Assembly (NCBI GenBank): GCA_023055505.1
Contig: JALIRH010000100.1
Span: 62,001 to 126,000, forward strand
Reading direction: 5' to 3'
Source: Callipepla californica brunnescens
Lineage: Eukaryota > Chordata > Aves > Galliformes > Odontophoridae
Length of the DNA stretch: 64,000 nucleotides
Positions 61,144-64,000 of this stretch are shown here, in pieces. The notes beneath the pieces were generated by a model, which did not search any database, was not told where the DNA came from, and saw nothing but the letters and a program-made list of their open reading frames with translations. The position numbers were made by a program, and so were the translations under genes. The number at the start of each line of letters is the position of its first letter. The stretch's first letter is position 1.

Positions 61144-64000
61144 ACCTAGGTAGCATAAAGTGTATGTAGGGTGAATTTGAGTTTTAGGGTCAAAGTTAAA
61201 TTGTTAGTTTTAGGGTTAGGGTGAAGGATTGCTTTAGTTCTAGTATTAGGGTGTTTGGGGTTAGGGTTAGGGTAAGGATTTGGGGGTGGATTAGGTTTAG
61301 GGTCAGGTTTGGGGGAGTTTTGGGGTTAGGGTTAGATTTAGGATTAGGGTTAGCAAAAAAGTTGTTTTAGTTTTAGTTTAGGTTAGTGCTAGGATTAGGT
61401 TGAGTGTTCTTGTGAAGTTTAGGTTTAGGGTTAGGTTTAGGTTTAGATTGAGGTTTAGGGTAAGGAGTAGGGTTCATTTGACTTTTAGGGTCAGAGTAGA
61501 GTTAAGTCGTGTTAGGGTTAAGGTTAAGAACAGGATTCAGATTCCAATTAGGTTTTGGGTTCCTACTAGGGATAGGCCTCAAATTAGTGTTAAGGTTAGG
61601 GTTAGGGTTAGGTATAGGGAAAGGGTTAGTGTTAAGGCCAGGGCAAGTGTATGGTTTAGTGTAAAGATTGGATTTAGGGTTAGGTTTAGATGTAGGTTTG
61701 GTTTGATCGTTAGGGTGTGAGAAGGCACCGGCCTTGGATTTCATTTGGAGATTGGGTAAGGTTTAGGAATAGGAATAACATTGGTGTTTAAAAGATGATT
61801 AGTGTTAGTATTAGGGATAGGGTTACGGTTAGAGTTTAGTTAGGGTTGTTAGTTTTAGAGTGAGGGATAGGGGTATGGTTTGGTCTAGTACTTGGGTTAG
61901 GGTTTGGGATAGTCATAGCATTAGTGTTAGGGTTAGGGTTCCGTTAGGGTTGTGGTAATCTGATGCTAGGTGTCGGGATTAGGGTTGTGCTTAAATGTGG
62001 GTTTGGTTTGAGGGTCAGAGTTAGGGTTAGGGTAGAGTTAGAATTAGGGTAAGAGTTAGGATTAGGTTTAGGATTAGGATAAAGATTAGGTTAGGATTAG
62101 TGTTGGCTTTAGGGTTGTGTCTGGGAGAAGGGTTAGTGTTAGGGATAGACTTAGGGTAAGAGTAAGTGTTAGGAATAGGCATAGGTTTTGGGAAAGTTTC
62201 AGAGTTTGGACTGGATTTATGATTAGGGTTAGGGACAAAGATTTTTTGAGATTTGTGATTAGATTTAGGGAGAAAAGTAGGCTGACTTGTGGTGTTAGCA
62301 GTAGGTTTAGGTTTAGGTTTAGGTTTAGGATTCCATTTGTATTTCTTGATCGAGGTTGGGTTAGTTGGAGTGTAAAGGTCAGAGTAGGGTTAGGCCTTGG
62401 GATAGGGTTAAGGTTTGGAATAGGATTAGGATTCAAATGATGTTACGGGTTGGTGTTAGGGTTAGGGAAAGGTTAGGATCAGGGTTGAGGTCAGGGTTAG
62501 GTATAGGAAAAGGGTTAGTGTTAGGGCTAGGGCAATTGGAAGGGTTAGGCTTAGGCTTAGATATTAGGGTTAGGTTTAGGCGGAGGTTTGGTTGGAGTGT
62601 CAGGGTGAGAGAAGGGGTAGGCCTGGGGTTTGGTTTTGGGTTACATCATACAAATCATCCCATACATTAGCTGGGGTGGGAGGTGCAAGGAACAGCCAGC
62701 AAAGTGCTGAGTTCATTCCAATCAGAGGACCTGAAGATCGGGTAGCTACTATCAAACCGTTTGTGTTGCCAATTCCGATGATATTTATGGGGCCCTGATG
62801 TTATGGTTCAGTGGGGAGTCACTATCAAGTCCAAACCCAATCCAAACCCCAAACCTACTCCTATTCCTAAACCTTATCTTAACCCTAAACCAAACCCAAA
62901 CCCAAGGCCCTCCCCTTCTCTCAGCCTAACACTCAAACTAACCTAAACCCGAAACTAACCCTCCATTTATCCTAATCTTATCCATATTCTAAGGCCTAAC
63001 CCTACTCTGACCAGAAAGCTCATGTTGTCTAAAATCTACCCCTTACCTAAAACCTAAATCGACAAAAAAACCTAACCCGAAACCTCAACCTAACTCTTCT
63101 CCTAACTAGAACACCAGCACTTCACCTTACCCTAACTGGAAACCTAGGACTAAATCCTTACCTTGTCCAGAACCCTATTCCTAACCCAAACCAGAATTCT
63201 AACCTCTACCCTAACCAAAACCCTTCCCCTAAACCTAAACCTAATGCTACCCTCAACCAAACCCTAGCCCTAAATCCTACCCTAAAACCAACACCACGTT
63301 TAAGCTCAAACCTCAAGCCTCAAAGAAAGCATCAGATTACCGCAGATCTCACCTAACACTAACCCCAATCCAATCCCTACTACTAACCCCAAACCCAATC
63401 CAAACACCAAAACTATTCCTATTCCTAAACCTAACACTAAGCCAGAACCAAACCCAAGGCCTACCCCTTCTCTCAGCCTGACACTCAAACTAACCTAGAC
63501 CTGAACGCAACGCTAAATCAAATACTAAAACTCACCCTTAGCCAAGGCCCTTTTAGGACCCTTCCCTGGTCCTAAAACTAAAGAGAACCCTACCCCTTCC
63601 ACTAAACCTTCATCTACATCCCTAACCCTTACCCTAAACCTAAATCTACACCAAAACCTAACCCTAACCCTAACATGTCTTCTAACTGTAAAACTAACGC
63701 TTCACCTAACCCGAACTGAAACCCCAGGACTAAACCTTACCTAACACCTAGCTATATTCCTAACCCTATCCTGAAACCTAACGTTAACCCTAACCCTAAA
63801 AACAACTTGGAACCAAACCCTAACCCTAACCTAACCCTTATCAGAACCCTAAATCTAATCCTAACCGTTACCTCAATTGAACTCCAATTCTTCCTGAAAT
63901 CTAAATGGGACCTTAAAACCAACCCCAGATTGAAGCCCAACCCTAAACCTAACACAAAGCATTAGATTACCACAGCCATCACCTAACTCTAACCCCAGCC
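61144..64000. repeat. Telomere-like macrosatellite unit 12, cut by window end
   Basis: The unit is visible as far as the middle of the C-rich arm, so the array continues beyond the window. The G-rich arm is of the second type and closest to unit 4, sharing CAGATTGAGCC just before the switch and CCCTCCATTT after the hinge. Private changes are TTTAGTGTAAAG near 61,657 and GGTTGGAGTGTC near 62,590. Confidence 0.92.
62641..62831. repeat. Hinge of unit 12
   Basis: This 191-bp hinge has the common CATCCCATACATTAGCTGG form. An open frame passes through it, but it depends on a TTG start created by a single private base upstream and has no support as a gene. Confidence 0.88.

Noticed and set aside
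62592..62798. 68-codon frame running through the hinge of unit 12
   Set aside because: It starts at a TTG made by one private base and has no start in the other eleven units. The hinge part looks somewhat protein-like, but I recognise no domain.
7328..64000. CRISPR-like array or prokaryotic repeat system
   Set aside because: The units are kilobases long with no short repeat/unique spacer pattern, and no associated genes are present. The sequence is eukaryotic in character.
7328..64000. Integrated virus carrying telomere-type repeats
   Set aside because: No viral gene or long unique coding sequence is present. All non-telomeric parts recur in every unit.

Overview
The window looks like vertebrate nuclear DNA from a repeat-dominated chromosome region. 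The evidence is long TTAGGG/CCCTAA telomere-type repeats on both strands, a CpG-island promoter-like segment, and no compact gene arrangement. The G-rich 11-bp minisatellite (GGCAGCTATGG / GGCAGCAGTGG) resembles what I associate with galliform bird, chicken-like microchromosomes. That assignment rests on memory and was not tested. No complete protein-coding gene, rRNA, tRNA, CRISPR array or transposon could be supported.

Left region (1-7,327). An 11-bp minisatellite fills 1-4,138 and 4,978-7,327, all in one orientation. It contains a block of about 764 bp repeated at an offset of exactly 1,700 bp (1-764 and 1,701-2,464). The minisatellite is interrupted by about 840 bp of unique DNA (4,139-4,977), most of it a CpG island. 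GC skew changes sign near 4,560-4,630, next to two ETS-type sites, which suggests a bidirectional promoter. On the minus strand there is a start codon in strong Kozak context (4,534) followed by a good splice donor (after 4,459), so this may be the first exon of a gene extending left. On the plus strand there are GGC-rich repeated open frames.

Right region (7,328-64,000). This is a macrosatellite, meaning a tandem array of a long unit. A truncated unit is followed by eleven complete units of about 4.6-5.4 kb and one cut by the window edge. Each unit has the same order: a C-to-G strand switch at the palindrome ACCTAGGT; about 1.5 kb of degenerate TTAGGG-like sequence; a non-telomeric 'hinge' of about 191 bp; about 1.8 kb of degenerate CCCTAA-like sequence; a near-canonical CCCTAA array of about 0.35 kb; and about 1.4-1.5 kb of variant CCCTAA sequence. 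The two arms around the hinge share a diverged module of about 150-170 bp in opposite orientations, so each unit is a large imperfect inverted repeat.

How the parts relate. The units differ by point variants and small indels whose combinations are shuffled between units, which points to unequal exchange and gene conversion. Three length anomalies can be read directly: a 5,048-bp tandem duplication with its joint near 32,335, a 673-bp duplication in unit 1, and a boundary-type array inside unit 7. The most unusual object in the window is this telomere-like unit with its hinge. I do not know of a description of it but could not search.
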